This document shows positions 1 through 12,897 of a DNA stretch of 64,000 nucleotides, in pieces. The notes under the pieces are model-generated. The model ran no database searches, had not been told where the DNA came from, and saw only the letters and a program-made list of their open reading frames with translations. Position 1 is the first letter of the stretch. Each line of letters starts with the position of its first letter. The stretch covers positions 28,578,745 through 28,642,744 of the forward strand of contig CM075102.1 of NCBI GenBank assembly GCA_037576195.1. The letters run 5' to 3'. The position numbers were made by a program, and so were the translations under genes. Source of the stretch: Phytoseiulus persimilis (lineage: Eukaryota > Arthropoda > Arachnida > Mesostigmata > Phytoseiidae).

Positions 1-3000
1 TCGGATGGTGTACCGTTAGAGGTGGAGCGGCTCCCGACCCCCTGCATTGCCCGAACCCTCTTTCACCCCTCACCACGCTACCATACTTTAGTGTCCGTCC
101 CCTAGCAGCAGATGGTGTGGCTCGGCTTGCTTCAGCAAAGCTCTACGAGGGGTGCCAGCCGGCCAAACACTGATCTTCACTCGCTGCTAGAACAGTTTCG
201 TTTCGCTACTAGCCTCACACGAGGAGTTGTGAATCATCGGAACGTTTTTCGCTCCAGAATCGGCCGTGTCTGATCCGGAGTCGTGCAGAGACTCGAAGGA
301 GCATTGTTAATCACACGAAATCCACGAGAATCGATATTGTCACTGCTGCTGGAAATATTCTGCCAGCGTCAAGCCATCCACAAGCATTCTCAACGTGGCT
401 CACAAAATGGAAAGCCGGTTCCGCAAATACTTCTCCTTAGCTTGGAGTATTTATCATCTTCGGTCATGGTTTTCTGATCATACGTGGCGATAATTCATCA
501 CATTTCGGTTCGAACCATCAAGCTGGCTAGAAACACGAGAGTGCGCATTTCTATCAAAATTTCGTGAGAGCGCAGCTTGTTTCGACAGGGGGAGGAGGCC
601 ACGCAAGCTCCTCGATTTTCCACGCGATCTCAGTAATTTTTTTTCGCTGGGCCGGTTTTGGTTGACTTGGGCTGATGATTAGGGACCGGTAGTTAATCCT
701 GACCTATGCATTCGGGTCAACGTCTGTGAATGAGTGTGGTCTCTCCGCGAAGAGGACGGAGGCGAGGCAACCGATAACTTGCGGGTTCGACAACGAAACA
801 CAGGACTCAAGTCACGGGGTCGGGATACTTTTTATGTTTCTCTTCCAACCTGGCTGTCGGCTCCCATAGTATTAGAATTCGGGAATTCAGGTGCCAAAAA
901 TCAGGCACTTCGAGCGCTCAAGCCTGAAGTGTAGGCGTTCTAGGTGAACCTCAGCTTAAGGGTCGGCGAACGGAATTAGGCGAAAGTGAGGCGTTTGATT
1001 CATAACGATCAAGCTCGAACTCATTCGAATGACTGTTTCGTCGATAACTCGGGCATTTTGAAGTCTCGGCAATTCAGGTGAAATTTAGGCGTTTCTGGTG
1101 AAATTTAAACGTTTCAAGTGAATCTGTTATCAACTTCAATGTTTGAACTTCGAATTCAACTTGCCCTCGTATTTCTTCCACAATGTTCCACAAAAAAACT
1201 CGCAAAGGTTTGCACTCATACCGAGCCTGTTTGACAGGGTCCTCCTTCATCCAGTTTCATACACGGTTCACCAGCGTGTCCCACCCATCTCCCTCATTCG
1301 ACGACGACGAGGCCTGGGGGAAGACAACTCCCCGAGTCAAAAAGATCCCGAGCCCAAAAAAAAATAGAGCAGAACAGAGTGGAAATGGAGAGACCCCGAC
1401 TCGTCTGGTCAAGTTGCCGTACATGGCGTCAGTGCTTTCTAGCCCGCTGGAGTATTCGAATCACGGTGTGATCAGTTTGCTGATTTGATGTATGCTCCCT
1501 TTCTCGGCAACCAAACTTTCCATAAACCGCGCGAAATTCCCCGACTTGCTGGCCTTGAGAATCTGACGCTTCGACGGTTTTCCGGTCATAGCGGAAGGGC
1601 TGAGAAACCTCGAACAGGACTAAAATCATTAGAGAGTGCTTGAGGTTCCCGAGACCAGTATTCGAAGACGGGAGGGGATCGGCAGAGCTCCGGGGGGCGG
1701 GGAGCTCAGGCAGAGGCAAGGACATTGAAACAGCGGAGACTCGGCGGACTTGCCTGGCCCGCCGACGGAGGGAGACGTTTTTGACACAAGTAGGCAAAGA
1801 ATGCAGTATTGAACGAGTTGCAGCTCCCTTGGAGGACGATAAGAGAAAGACGGGGAAAGAGGCTGAGAGGCCCTCCTGGCTGTGGCCGTGGCGGTGGTCG
1901 CAGCGCTGGTTGCGTATGATAGATGATCTATGACCACCATTGCATGACCGTTCCTTCTATGTCGGAGGTATAGCCCTGCCTGTCTGAGCCCGAGTCCGTA
2001 CGTCCGCCCGGTCGCCTGCGGCCCGCTCGGTCCGCCGGTTGCTCGCAGCCGCAAAGACTTTTACGCAGGCCGCAAAAAACGCAGAGCGCTCATAGGATCA
2101 TGGTATACAGACAGGGAACCAGCGTGCCCCCCCCCCCCTCCGAGCTCGCTGGGCAGAGTTAACTCAAAAACACGAATCTCCGCCATTGGTTCCCCTACCC
2201 GACCCCATATGAACCATTGAAAGGTTCTCGTGGCTCGCTCCGATCGAAAGTAACACCGTTGCGACGTGATTCTGACGTCGATTTCGAGGGGATATCTCAG
2301 AGAAATATCATGCGAAACGGAGGGTGTCGTTTCCGCAACTAAATCATCAAAAGTTTTTATTGGAGACCGCCACCGGCAATAAGTTGTTTGTGATTGCTTC
2401 AAGTGGCGGACGAGTGATCCAGAGCCTGGGGCCCCGCCATAGAGACGAACCACTGTTATTCTTGAGAATGGCTGCGGCCCGAACGATTCCAGGTTCAACG
2501 GCAAAGAAATTGTTCCGCATTGAAACCGTGCATCCAGGCTCAATTGAGCCTCGTTGTGTCTCGGCTCCGGGGTTTGGGGGAACGCGCGCTGAAATCCTTG
2601 AAGAACCACGGGGCTCGAACATCCGCAACGTCGGCCAGAGCCCGTTCCGAGGAGCTGCGCACAGGGTTTCCGGAAAGCGGGAGATAAAAGCATAACGGCT
2701 CCAGACTCGAAATTGAAACGGATGGGAAATCAAAGTGCGAAGGCCCGATGTGTCCTGATGGCATCCGATCAGGGGCTCAGGGGGAGGGGGTGAGGTGGAC
2801 GGAAAAGGGGCACCGGATAACGAGCGAGGAGTGGTGGAGAGCAAAAGGACATCGCTCCTCCGACTCAGCACTTTGCGGGGCTCGCGAGCTGCTCGTTCTG
2901 GGTTACTCGAACGAGCAGCTACCGCTCGTTGGGAACCAAACAAGCTAAACGAGCTATTAACTGTTGGCTCAATGTTCGTGAACCGACGGACTCGCCTGAA

Positions 3001-4150
3001 GGTTAGAAGCCGGCGAGCGATCCGAGTTAAATCTCGCTACCGCCGTTCAACCTCTCCCTAACCCCCTCACGGTGATGGGAAGCAGGCGGGGTAATCGTTC
3101 CATGTCTGCAGGATAGCGCGCCCGACTCCTTCCAACAGCGCTGCCCTTGGCCGCCGTATCTGAACTAATGAATCTTCGCTGCTCGGCGCGGAGGCGTTCT
3201 CTCCACAATCATAGTGTTTGACGCGAATCGGTCAGAGTCCCTCGAGACAGCAGTAAGATCACGACCGAGGGATTCACTCCACCGACCGGCAACGCGGATG
3301 CACCCTCTCGTTTGTTGCGATCTGTGGCTCTCGTCCCACCGCTCAGACTGGACACGCGTTCGCGTCTCCACGTGAATGCGCGCTCCGACGGCGTCCGCAT
3401 GCCTCCATCTTCCCGCTGCCCACCAACGAGGGAACGTGTGGGCAAGGCCGAGTGACAGGTGAGAGCAACCGTTGCGCGAGATGAACTCAGCACGAGGGAG
3501 CAACGCACAGTCTGTTATCGTCAGTGTTCATAAGCTAACAGACGGCAGCACGACTGTGGGCACGCTGGTGGCTCAGCGAGCTGGCTTGCGGCGGCACCCA
3601 GAGAGACGAGGGGCCGGTTGACAGCAAGTGGCGCAGCCATCTTGTTGAGTAGCCGTGAGCTGAATCAGCTCATCATTGAGTTTCGAACCCACCGCTAACT
3701 AATCCAATAGGCACAAATAGGCTTGTTGGCTGGCGGGCTCGCCGACTAGCTAGCTGGGTGGCTTGCGAGAGTGGATACAAGCAACTTTTTGTTGCCCAAC
3801 TTTTTCTCTAGGCGCCGACTTGCGAAGCTTAGCCTCACCTCGGTCTCGCAAACTCGATCTACGGTCAGAAGACAAGCGCCAAACGGTTCCGTCTTACAGC
3901 GAGAAGTCTGATCACAGAGTGGGCTCAACAATGATAGAGGTCGCGTAACGGAGACAGGGGAACAAGGACTGAGAGCGGGTGTAATTTTTTTCACCGCTCT
4001 CATATCTTATCGTTCCAAGCCTCTCGTCCCCTATCTCAGCTAAATCCCTCCTTCCTCCCGGCGGCGTATGTTCAGCTCCGGCGCAGAATGACCCGCACAG
4101 AGGTGGCAGCGGCGACGGCAACGATGGTTGTCACGATAACTTTCAAGCGT
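1..4150. other. Region without a recognised gene
   Basis: Holds the C12 tract at 2127 and overlapping chance ORFs on both strands (for example 2061-2693 minus). No splice-consistent exon, RNA gene or mobile element was seen. Confidence 0.5.
2127..2138. repeat. Mononucleotide C12 tract
   Basis: Twelve consecutive C, read directly. Confidence 0.95.
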
Positions 4151-4152
4151 CA

Positions 4153-4626
4153 TCAATTTTCCGCTTTGTGCATACTAAGTGCTGAAGTGCTGACGCCCTT
4201 CTTACACTGGCTGTCTGCTGCTGCCGGCTGTCTGGCCGGAGAGCCGACCGAGCATGCGTTCGGTCTAGCGGCGATTCTCGTTCTCGGTCGCCGCGTGCTT
4301 CGCCTGTCGAGATGCCATTTGTCCGCCTTCCCCGGCACTGCCTCGTGGAAATCTCTGTGGCGAACGTTCCAGAGATGGAAGACGGGAATCGGGGGAGGTT
4401 CGAGCTTCTGACGAAGATCGGTAACGAGTGATGAGTCTGAGCCCGGCGAGAAAGACAACGGTTTTCCTTGATCGGACCTTGGGAAATTGTTGCCGGTTCT
4501 TTCCTCGATCAGTGCTCGTAGACGTAGAGGATGTCGTCTAGGATGTGGTACAGCTTGGTTATTGGGCAAGTTGTTACCGTCGTTATTGTTGCACTCTCCC
4601 TCCGGGGCGCTCCGTATCAGACACAT
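4153..4626 (-). CDS. ORF of 157 codons with Asn-rich N-terminus, unidentified
   Basis: ATG at 4626 opens 157 codons to a stop at 4153. Residues 12-23 are Asn-rich (from GTT/ATT triplets on the plus strand), and the rest is Arg/Pro/Ser-rich with a segment PPPIPVFHLW. A GTAAGA donor lies near the 3' end. The low-complexity start and the open plus strand over the same bases make this doubtful. Confidence 0.15.
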   Translation of the reverse strand: MCLIRSAPEGECNNNDGNNLPNNQAVPHPRRHPLRLRALIEERTGNNFPRSDQGKPLSFSPGSDSSLVTDLRQKLEPPPIPVFHLWNVRHRDFHEAVPGKADKWHLDRRSTRRPRTRIAARPNACSVGSPARQPAAADSQCKKGVSTSALSMHKAEN

Positions 4627-6499
4627 TCCCGAACGTGGTCACAACCATGAGAACCACGACAATTAATACGGTCAAAGCGATGGTAAAACTCAATCTACCG
4701 TTGCTGCTACTTCTTCCTCATCGTTCTACTTATGATCTTCGCGCATTGTCCCGGTTTCGGTGGAGTCTGTGGTGACATTGACGGTAGTGATTGCGGCGAC
4801 GGGATGACCAACAGCGACCTTCGACGGAACGAGGTGACGGGATCAAGAATCGGCGGAAGCCTACCGGGTTGCTCGAGGATGCGTTATCTATTTCTTTCGG
4901 TGTGTTGCTGACTTCTCGGGCAGCCCTGTGCGCATGCCGGGCCGCTTCTGCACCCACTTCAAGTGCCGCCACGCGGTCGCTTTCCGTGCTCAACTTGGCG
5001 GGACTCCAAGATCCCTCCGGGGACCGTCTTGGCCGCCATGGAGGGAAATTACTGGTGGACCGCAACGCGGATGAATCGAGCAGTCGCCTCGCTCAGACGC
5101 CGAGGCAGCATCCGAAAACGAAGAAGGTAAGCTGTTTTTGCCGATCTCTCGACCGCCAAATGAAGGAGTCGAGCGAGTTATCATCAACCGAACTACGACT
5201 GGACGCGCGACCACTGCTAAGGAGCGAACGCGGAAGACCGGAGACGGACGCACCAACCGTCGAGCGGGGCAACGGCGGACGGAACCCTACGAAGGCCCAA
5301 GGGACTGAAGTGTTGAGTGAATAGGGCAATGGATCATGCGGCAGGCAGTCAGTCCAGTCGGCCTCTCTTTCCCCAGGGTAACATCACCATAATTTCTTCA
5401 AGGAGCTCCTAAGAGCTTTCAGGATACGCTCATCCAGTCAGTCAGCCGGTCGGCAAGCGGACCGAGGAATTCGTTGCTCGACCAGACATCAAGAACACCG
5501 TTCGTCTGCTCAAGCGACTTCCGCAAGAATACGAAGCCCTTGGTGTCTCTGGTAGTGCCGCCCGCTTTCATCAAGTTTCCCCGGGAGATCAGAGGAGGGG
5601 AGGGATGACGATCAGGATTGAGCGAAGAAACGGAGCAGGGAAAAATGGTTGGAGGAACTGAGGAAGCCTCGGTGGACTCCGCCTCGGAACTTCCGAGAGC
5701 GTCCAACCAAGCGAAAAGCCGGCCTGTCGACTGCGAATAATATGATCTACCTGATCACCCTGGGAGGGTCGGGGAAAGTTGAGTAGAGAACTTGAATTTT
5801 TGGGCTTCGGCTCCCCGGATTCCTCATTTCATCTTCAGCCATCCAGTTCCTCGCTGCGTCGACCAACATCAATAGTTCTTCCAGCCTCCCCACAAACTGG
5901 GTTCATGGCGATTCAGGTTGATAAAATTCTCCCATGATCATTAGTTTCACGCGAAGGCCAGGCTTCCCTAATTTGTGATGGTAGACCATAGAGTGCTACC
6001 TCAGTTCTCTCTTTCTCCCTCTCTATGAAGAAAACAGACCCAAAAAGGCAGCGCACGTGTCCCCAGGCGACACCAGTCAGGGGTTCTGAAAGATAAGCGT
6101 ATGACTCCGGTCTCGGGTATGGACGAACTCGATAATGTATAACGACGGCGGCTATGCAATCCCACGGCGCGTTCTCGAATAGGATTCGAATCGGGTTCCT
6201 CAGAAATCGTACTGAATGGCGCCCGCGAACCAGAGACGAGCGTAGAGTGCACGACAAAACTGAGCAGCGAAACTTTCTTGTGTATGACAGCTCGATGCTG
6301 CTGATAACGAAGTTCTTGGGGGAGAAGAGAATGGCAATTACTTCTCTTATTAGCTGCGGAGCGCCGCCTGCGTCTCGCTTGTAGAAGAAAACAGTGCTCT
6401 CCGATACCCTGACGAAGGGGCAAGTGAGTTTCCCAACGTCGCACGGGGTGCACGTTTAAGGTTTCCTGCTTTCAGCTGGCCAGCGGTCGCGATGCCACT

Positions 6500-6730
6500 C
6501 CATCGCAGAACCAGCCCCTGGGCATTCGCCTACCAGCTTCTCTGTTGGGCTTAGCCAGCCGAAAACCTTCCTTGGCTCCGGAGGATAGTTTGCTGGCCGC
6601 CTGTTTGATAGGCGCAGTTGTGGGCTTGCAAGCTGGCTAGCTTCTGGGCAAGCGACCGGACAGGGTGGGTGGCTGGCCGCCCACCCGGCCGCCCAGCCGC
6701 CTGGCTACAGCTGGCCTATCGCTCTGATTG
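6500..6730. repeat. Degenerate 4-bp-periodic tract (GGCT/GGCC/CAGC)
   Basis: Repeated words such as GGCTGGC, GGGTGGGTGGC and GGCCGCCC recur with a period near four. A second tract of the same type lies at 7960-8040. Confidence 0.6.
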
Positions 6731-8919
6731 CCCTAGGGTGCCGTTGCCACAAAAGTCCATGGTGGTCGGACACAGGAAAAAGGAGTACATCGAGGAAAGA
6801 GGATAAACGAAAGGTAGCAGAAAACGGGAATGACCAGCTGGCCAACTGACCGAAAGCCGTTGCGCAGCAGAGAACGGCCTATGAGCGGCTACCGCTGCTG
6901 CTTCGCCGAACCGACCTCCGTCTCGGCTTCACAGGAGCTATTTAGCGTTCGTGTTCAACTTTTGAAGGAGAAATCCGAGCTCTCGGTGAGGTTCGTGAAT
7001 CTGCGCCGCTGATGAGTAAGTGATTGCGGATGTTTTCGAGCCCTGAACTCTGGGAATTCCGGAGTTCAGGATGCTGGAACTCGCGAGAAACTCAAACCAC
7101 CGGTCGGAAGGCAATCGGCGATCACTTCGGTAACGCGTGTGGAGGGGGGAATCCCTCGGAATGGGTGGCGAAGATAATCACAGGACCGGTTAATGTCTGC
7201 CGACATCAATTCAACACTGAAAGACAGTGTAGGGTTACATCGGGCGGGGAGCCGCGCCAATGGCTGAACTCTTATCGAGTGAGACGGCGACGAGAGCGAT
7301 TGTCGCCATGAACAGGAGAGAGGAGAAACAAAGAGAAGGAGGAACGGAGTTGCGAAAGGGCAGCGCTACAATTTCGTTCCGATAGGCCACCGAACCACGT
7401 ATGGAGAGACCGATCGTCGGGCCGATTCCGAGTTTCGAAGGACGTAGTACGCGGCCGCGCTCCCCGTTCTCCTGACTCCTCGCGCCCCGCTTCACGCTCC
7501 TCGCCTCCTGATCGAGTCTGGTTATCGCAATCGGAGTGTTCCTCACTCACATGGCGAGTTAAACAACGGTCGTCTCTCGCTGCTCTTGGGCCCTATTGAA
7601 TCGATCTCCCGCCCACAGTTGGCAGTCTCTTTCTCGCCGACAGAATACGAGCTCCGTTCTTTCCCGACGGGTCGTGCTTCGCGGCTCTAACCGGGAAAGC
7701 TGCTCTCAACGTTCCGTTGCGAACCGTATCGAACAAAATCCCCCAGTTAGATGCTCCCGTTAATTGAATGGGAGTGATAGATTATCGGGACCTCGTTATG
7801 TATCGTGGAGTCTTTGTTGTGTCACTCGACTCAGCCGAAATCAGCTCCTTGAACAACAGACAAGTCCTCGGTGAGCCTCCCGTTCCCTTGGTTTGTATGT
7901 GGACGACCTACGAACCAACAAACCGAACAAGCGGACCGTTGGAGGCACCGACCGAGGACCCGGCGGCCGCCCGGCCGGCCGGTCGGCCAGTGCTCACACT
8001 TCCACCCTCTGCGGCCGGCAGACGAGCAAGCGACCGGATAGTGAGGGCGAATGGAAATCGATGCATCGGCCTCACATTTACAAAGTCACCAGAAGAGTTC
8101 TGTTCACAGGGAATCTCCCGACTCCTTGTGATGACCGAACAAGCAGCCAAGATGGCGGAATACTGAATCAGAGTGAGTAACACCGAGCATTGCTTTTCGA
8201 TACGGCGTTCCAGCGTGCATATCTCCAAGGACTTGTGAGGGACATTCCGTGCTCGTCGAGGCGAACATCAACAAAATGCGGATCAGACAGGAATAGTTTC
8301 CCGGGTTCCATGTTCTGCCGGCGAGCTCAAAAGAAAAAAAACACCGACATCGCCATCGACTGGCTCTCGGCCTCTGACCCTCGAGTTCCGAGGACTTGGA
8401 TCGACTCGATGTACAGGTAGTTTTGAGCGGATGGTCTATTCTTGAGTGAGCGTTTCGAGGGAGGAAGGGCGACCGATCGCGACCTCTTTCGAGTGGTTTC
8501 ACAAAAAATTCAAGCGTCTGCTGATTCCCATCCTTCCCGTTCTCCGACCCAGCGACCTCGGCTGAGAGCTCAGGATAATTCAGGTCGACGACAACGGACG
8601 GCAGGCACACTCGACAATCAATGCGTCTGCCGCTTGTTTGCTCTGGAACAGACAAGCTCGCCGCGCCTAGAAAAATCGGGGGAACGCCGACGAAGGGGCA
8701 ACGAAGTGAGTTTCTGATTTTTTCGAGGCGAGTCCGTGCAGGAGACCACGAAACGATACCCTGCCCTCTCCACTCAGTTAGAGGAACGCAGCGAGATAGT
8801 CAGTCAGTCAGCTACACTTTCGGACTCGAGTATGCGGGACACGTTTTCGACACCCAATCAGTTATGCGGCTTATATCCCCGTTTCATGCTACCAACCGCC
8901 CCTGCGGCCCTCCAAGGTT

Positions 8920-8930
8920 CCCCCCCCCCC
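8920..8930. repeat. Mononucleotide C11 tract
   Basis: Eleven consecutive C, read directly. Confidence 0.95.
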
Positions 8931-11900
8931 GTTCCTTTCCTCCAGTCCCCTCACCGCTCGGTCCGAGCGTTCCTAATTGGCAAACAGTGTACCAGACTGC
9001 TCACACTCCTTGCCGTAGGGTTGAAGCCTACTGCGGATGAACGAACAACGAAAAAACAGGCGAACCCCCGATTGAGAAGTTTCATGCGATCTCTGACTGA
9101 CGGCGGCGCCTCAGAGTGAGTTATCCGACGCGGTTTTGGATCAGCGGTTGTCTCTTCTTCGAGCGATCTGAGACACAAGGGTTGATACAATAGTTCGAGA
9201 CAGGCGTTCCGCCCTCTCGTTGATTGATTCGTGACGAAACTTCCTCCGAACATTCCTTGCAATCGAATTATTCCACACCCAAGAGACCGCCTGCTTGGCT
9301 TCCCTCAGATTTTCCGTTTCCCGTCTCTTCACCGACTCGATTCGCCACCTCAAAATTCGCTATCGTCCTCCCTCGAAACCTGGTTCTCGGAAGAGAGACG
9401 AGAGCGAAGAGGAAAAACACAGAAAGAAGTCAATCGGCTTTTTGCAGTTCCGCAACGCTTCCTTCAATTTGCGTCGAGGAACGAAGCAGGCTGCGTCTTC
9501 TCCCTGGCAGGCAATGTTCCCTCTCGCCAAATGGGGAATGAGAACGCGAAGAGAGGCGAACAGGAAGGGGAGTTGTCTTGAGGAGGGAGATACGAGGACC
9601 AGGCGGACAGGAGGGAGGGCGTCTCGGAAAAAAGAAAGGAAAGAGATTTATGGAGTTTATCGCAATCTGGAATGCTATTCTCCTTTCGGCTCTCTCGTCT
9701 TCTTTCCTCACCGCCGCCGGCGGTGAACACTATTTGCCCCTCGATCCACTCGTTTGTTGGTTGCTGGATTCTCGCACACATGTACCCCTGTTCCTCCAGC
9801 CAAGAGCCAATCTCCTCCCCGTATCACCAGGAATTGGGTATCCTCTTCTCGGATGATTTTCGAACAGCACGCGAGGTCCGGTCACGTTGGGGGACTGAAG
9901 CCGAAGGTTCCCGGTTGTGTGATCTCAGAGTCAACTAATGACCTGGTAGAGGGAGGAATCGGCCAAGGCCGTCGTATCGTCGCCACAGAAAGCCTTTGGA
10001 TAGCCTCTCGGAACATCGTAGCTCATCAATCGGGCGGAAAGCGAATCAACACTCCACCGCTCAGGCAATTCATCAATCAAGAGAACCGACGAGCGAAGTC
10101 ATTCATCAGAATCACTCAATGATCAGTTGATCGATCAATCTGTGGATCGATGCAACTGTTGTTTAGTTCCTTTCCGCTTCCAGTCGAGTGTTCATCGCAC
10201 TAAGCGAAGGATTCGTTCTCCTTCGCTCGGCCGGGCCCCCTCCTTGGAGACCGGCTCAAGCAGCCGATGCGATAGCCACTCCATCTTGTTCTTGTATTGG
10301 GATGACGAGTCATTGGGGGCGAGCTGAGAGGAATCGAGAGTTCGGATGGGGTGACAGCAGAGAACAGCTTTTCTCAAACGATCGAGAGCGGCAGCAGTGG
10401 CACTAACGACAACGTACGCACCGCCGACGTCGACAACAGTGATGGCGAGGAAAGCGCCGAGCAACAAGTGCGCCGCCTCCGTGAGTCCGGTCGGCACCAT
10501 CGTTTTCGAATGTGGGCGAAAGCCCCCTCAAGATCATGTTCACAGACGATACGGTGCCTCGACCTCGCGCTTTTCTCATTTACTCCTCGACAAGCGGCAG
10601 GAAATCGTGATATCGTTGTGTCAACTTTCCTCCTAACTTCCCCATCTTCCCGAACCCAACTTGGCGCGGCTCTCATTGCTCTTGCAAAAGCAACTGAAAA
10701 GTTTCGCCCGTTCAACGGGACCTTTCAAAACTCAAGCTGTGTGCGCGTTCTTTCCCCTCCCGATCACCCTGGGAAACGGCCTGGAGCGGAGCAGGGTTAT
10801 CGATGTTTCTTGCGTTCGTCGGTCGAGTGCAAGTGTTGGCCGTCATCTTGCGGAATAATTTTTAACTTTCACGACCGAGAGGGGATTCTTATTTCTCTTT
10901 TTCATTTAGGAGCCCCTGAAGAAACTTTTGAGGAGTCGAACAGAAGCACTTCCCCCGCTCGGTCTCGGCGAGAAAGACGGGGTAGGTCCGCGACCGGTGG
11001 AAAAAGGTCGACATAACAGACAAGGGGCGACGACGAATGGACCTGAGTGGACCAGGGCGACGTTGGTGACGGGGGACAAAAGGACGACTGGAACAGAGAC
11101 AAGTTGCAAGCGAAGATAAAAAAAAAGAGATAGAGTCAGTCCCCGTCAAACAGGCTTGTAGGTTGTTTTACTTTTTCTTTCTTATGTTCTTGTTTTTGTT
11201 CGTTTCGCGCGCTTTTCGAATGTCATAGTGGCCTTTCTCTTTTCGTTCCTTTCACTTCGAGGCAAGCCAGCGAGAGGAACAAATTTATCTTCGCTCCCCG
11301 CTACTTCGTTTCGGCTTGTTCGGTTCCGACTGCAATTTTTCTCCCGAACCCTGCTCTTTCCTCTTCCTCTGTTTCCTTCTGCTTTTGTTTTCCAGATTTT
11401 TGTGCTTTCACTTTTTACTCAGGATGCCACTTCGTCGTTTGAAACTCACGGCTGCAGTTTCGAATGGGACACCGTTCATTCTGGATGTTTCACGCAATTT
11501 CTCAGGTTGACGACGGAGGTCTTTGTTCTTTATAGCCCACGGAACCGGGTCCCGCCTGCTTTTTCCGCCACTGTTTCCTCCAAAGCGGATGAGAAGCTTT
11601 GCCTGGTGGTCTCGCAACAACGCTCCACTCTCTCGAGCATCGTCGATCAGCTCGATTCAAATATACCGCGGTTCAGAACTGTTATCTTCCTCGGGAATAT
11701 CGACTCGTTCCAGCACAGCGCCCACCGAAGACCCACCCCGCTGTTCTGGGGCAGCGTCTGCACTGCCAACGGAGCGTTCCGATTGCTGGTTCACATGTCT
11801 CCGACGATTCGTGGTACACCTCCAACTTCCCCCCACAGTCTGCCCTCGGGATCCGATTCCTGGATACGTAAAAACTGCTGGATATTCCGGTTCCTCGAGC

Positions 11901-12633
11901 CTCCGGCAGGCTTGTCGTTTCAACAACTCATTCTGGACACGGTCGGCTGAAGAAAAACGTTGGGGGAAAGTTTCAGAAGCAAGCGGATACGGAGCAGCAG
12001 AGTTTTAATAGCCGACTCGAGTCGGACCGAGCGCAGCAGGCCCACTAGGTGGATCAAATCAGAGCTGTGCTAATCCAATCAATTTGAGCTCAATAGCCAA
12101 CCGGAACTCCCAGCCGCCGCCGTTGCCTGAACATTTTTATCCACACCGTCTCTGACTTCGACAGGAGACCCATTCTCCCTCTGATAGGCTTTCCCTCCTC
12201 TCCCCGCCTCTCTTTTTTTTCCTCCCCATCTTTTTTCTTTCGCTTTCTCTCTCTCTCTCGAACAGACTAGAGCGTTGCGAGGGGAGTGCCGCATATCGGG
12301 CTTGATTCCGTCAAGAAAAGTGAGCAACAGGCGTCGGGGTCGTCGGATATCCCTCCTGGATCGAGGGAATGAAGGATTCTTGAGATCCTCGTTCATCCTC
12401 GTGCTCTATCAAGGAACATTTGGATCAATTTAAACAACTGGGAAACTACCGAAGATGAATCAGTCGAAGTTCCTCTTGGTGTTGCTCATTGTAGAGTTAT
12501 CGCCGAGAACGTATAACTTGTTGCCCACCGTCACCGACCTGCCTCTCTCCCTAATGCGCAGTCAGGCAGGCGACCGTCCAACCAAGCCATGAGAAGAAGC
12601 AGAAAGAGCAACAAGGACAATTTACGGCTACGG

Positions 12634-12897
12634 TTACATCTCGCTCGAATTACGCTCGGATCCTAGGCACGAAACCCCGCCTGATTCGTGGTGAGTCTGA
12701 GCTGGGCACCGCTCGTCACGGCACGGTCCCGCCGCCACGCGATGCCACGCAATTGCGACAACGAGAACGACAACGATGATGAGCGATAGACCCAACCGCC
12801 CGTCCGCAGAGCAGTCGTTGTCTGGCTCCCAGCGGAGAAGCTGCTCCGACGAACGCGAATCGAAGGCCCGGGACCCGCAGCAGGTGGCGACAGCCAT
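12634..12897 (-). CDS. Small ORF with one hydrophobic segment, unidentified
   Basis: ATG at 12897 (GGAGGCATGG context) opens 87 codons. Residues about 35-53 form a single membrane-like stretch (LGLSLIIVVVLVVAIAWH), followed by a Cys-containing tail. The hydrophobic stretch arises from CAACGA triplets on the opposite strand, so it may be chance. Confidence 0.15.
   Translation of the reverse strand: MAVATCCGSRAFDSRSSEQLLRWEPDNDCSADGRLGLSLIIVVVLVVAIAWHRVAAGPCRDERCPAQTHHESGGVSCLGSERNSSEM

Larger units (their letters stand above)
4630..12630. other. Region without a recognised gene
   Basis: Contains period-4 tracts at 6.5-6.7 and 8.0 kb, a C11 tract at 8920 and many Ser/Arg/Pro-rich chance ORFs. 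A plus ORF at 7768-8166 with a GTGAGC donor inside and one at 4791-5324 with GTAAGC at 5128 are the only exon-like hints; both are weak. Confidence 0.45.

Noticed and set aside
11228-11950. Plus-strand ORF of 240 codons
   Set aside because: Phe/Ser/Pro-rich from CT-rich DNA, no start context, no motif, no splice sites.
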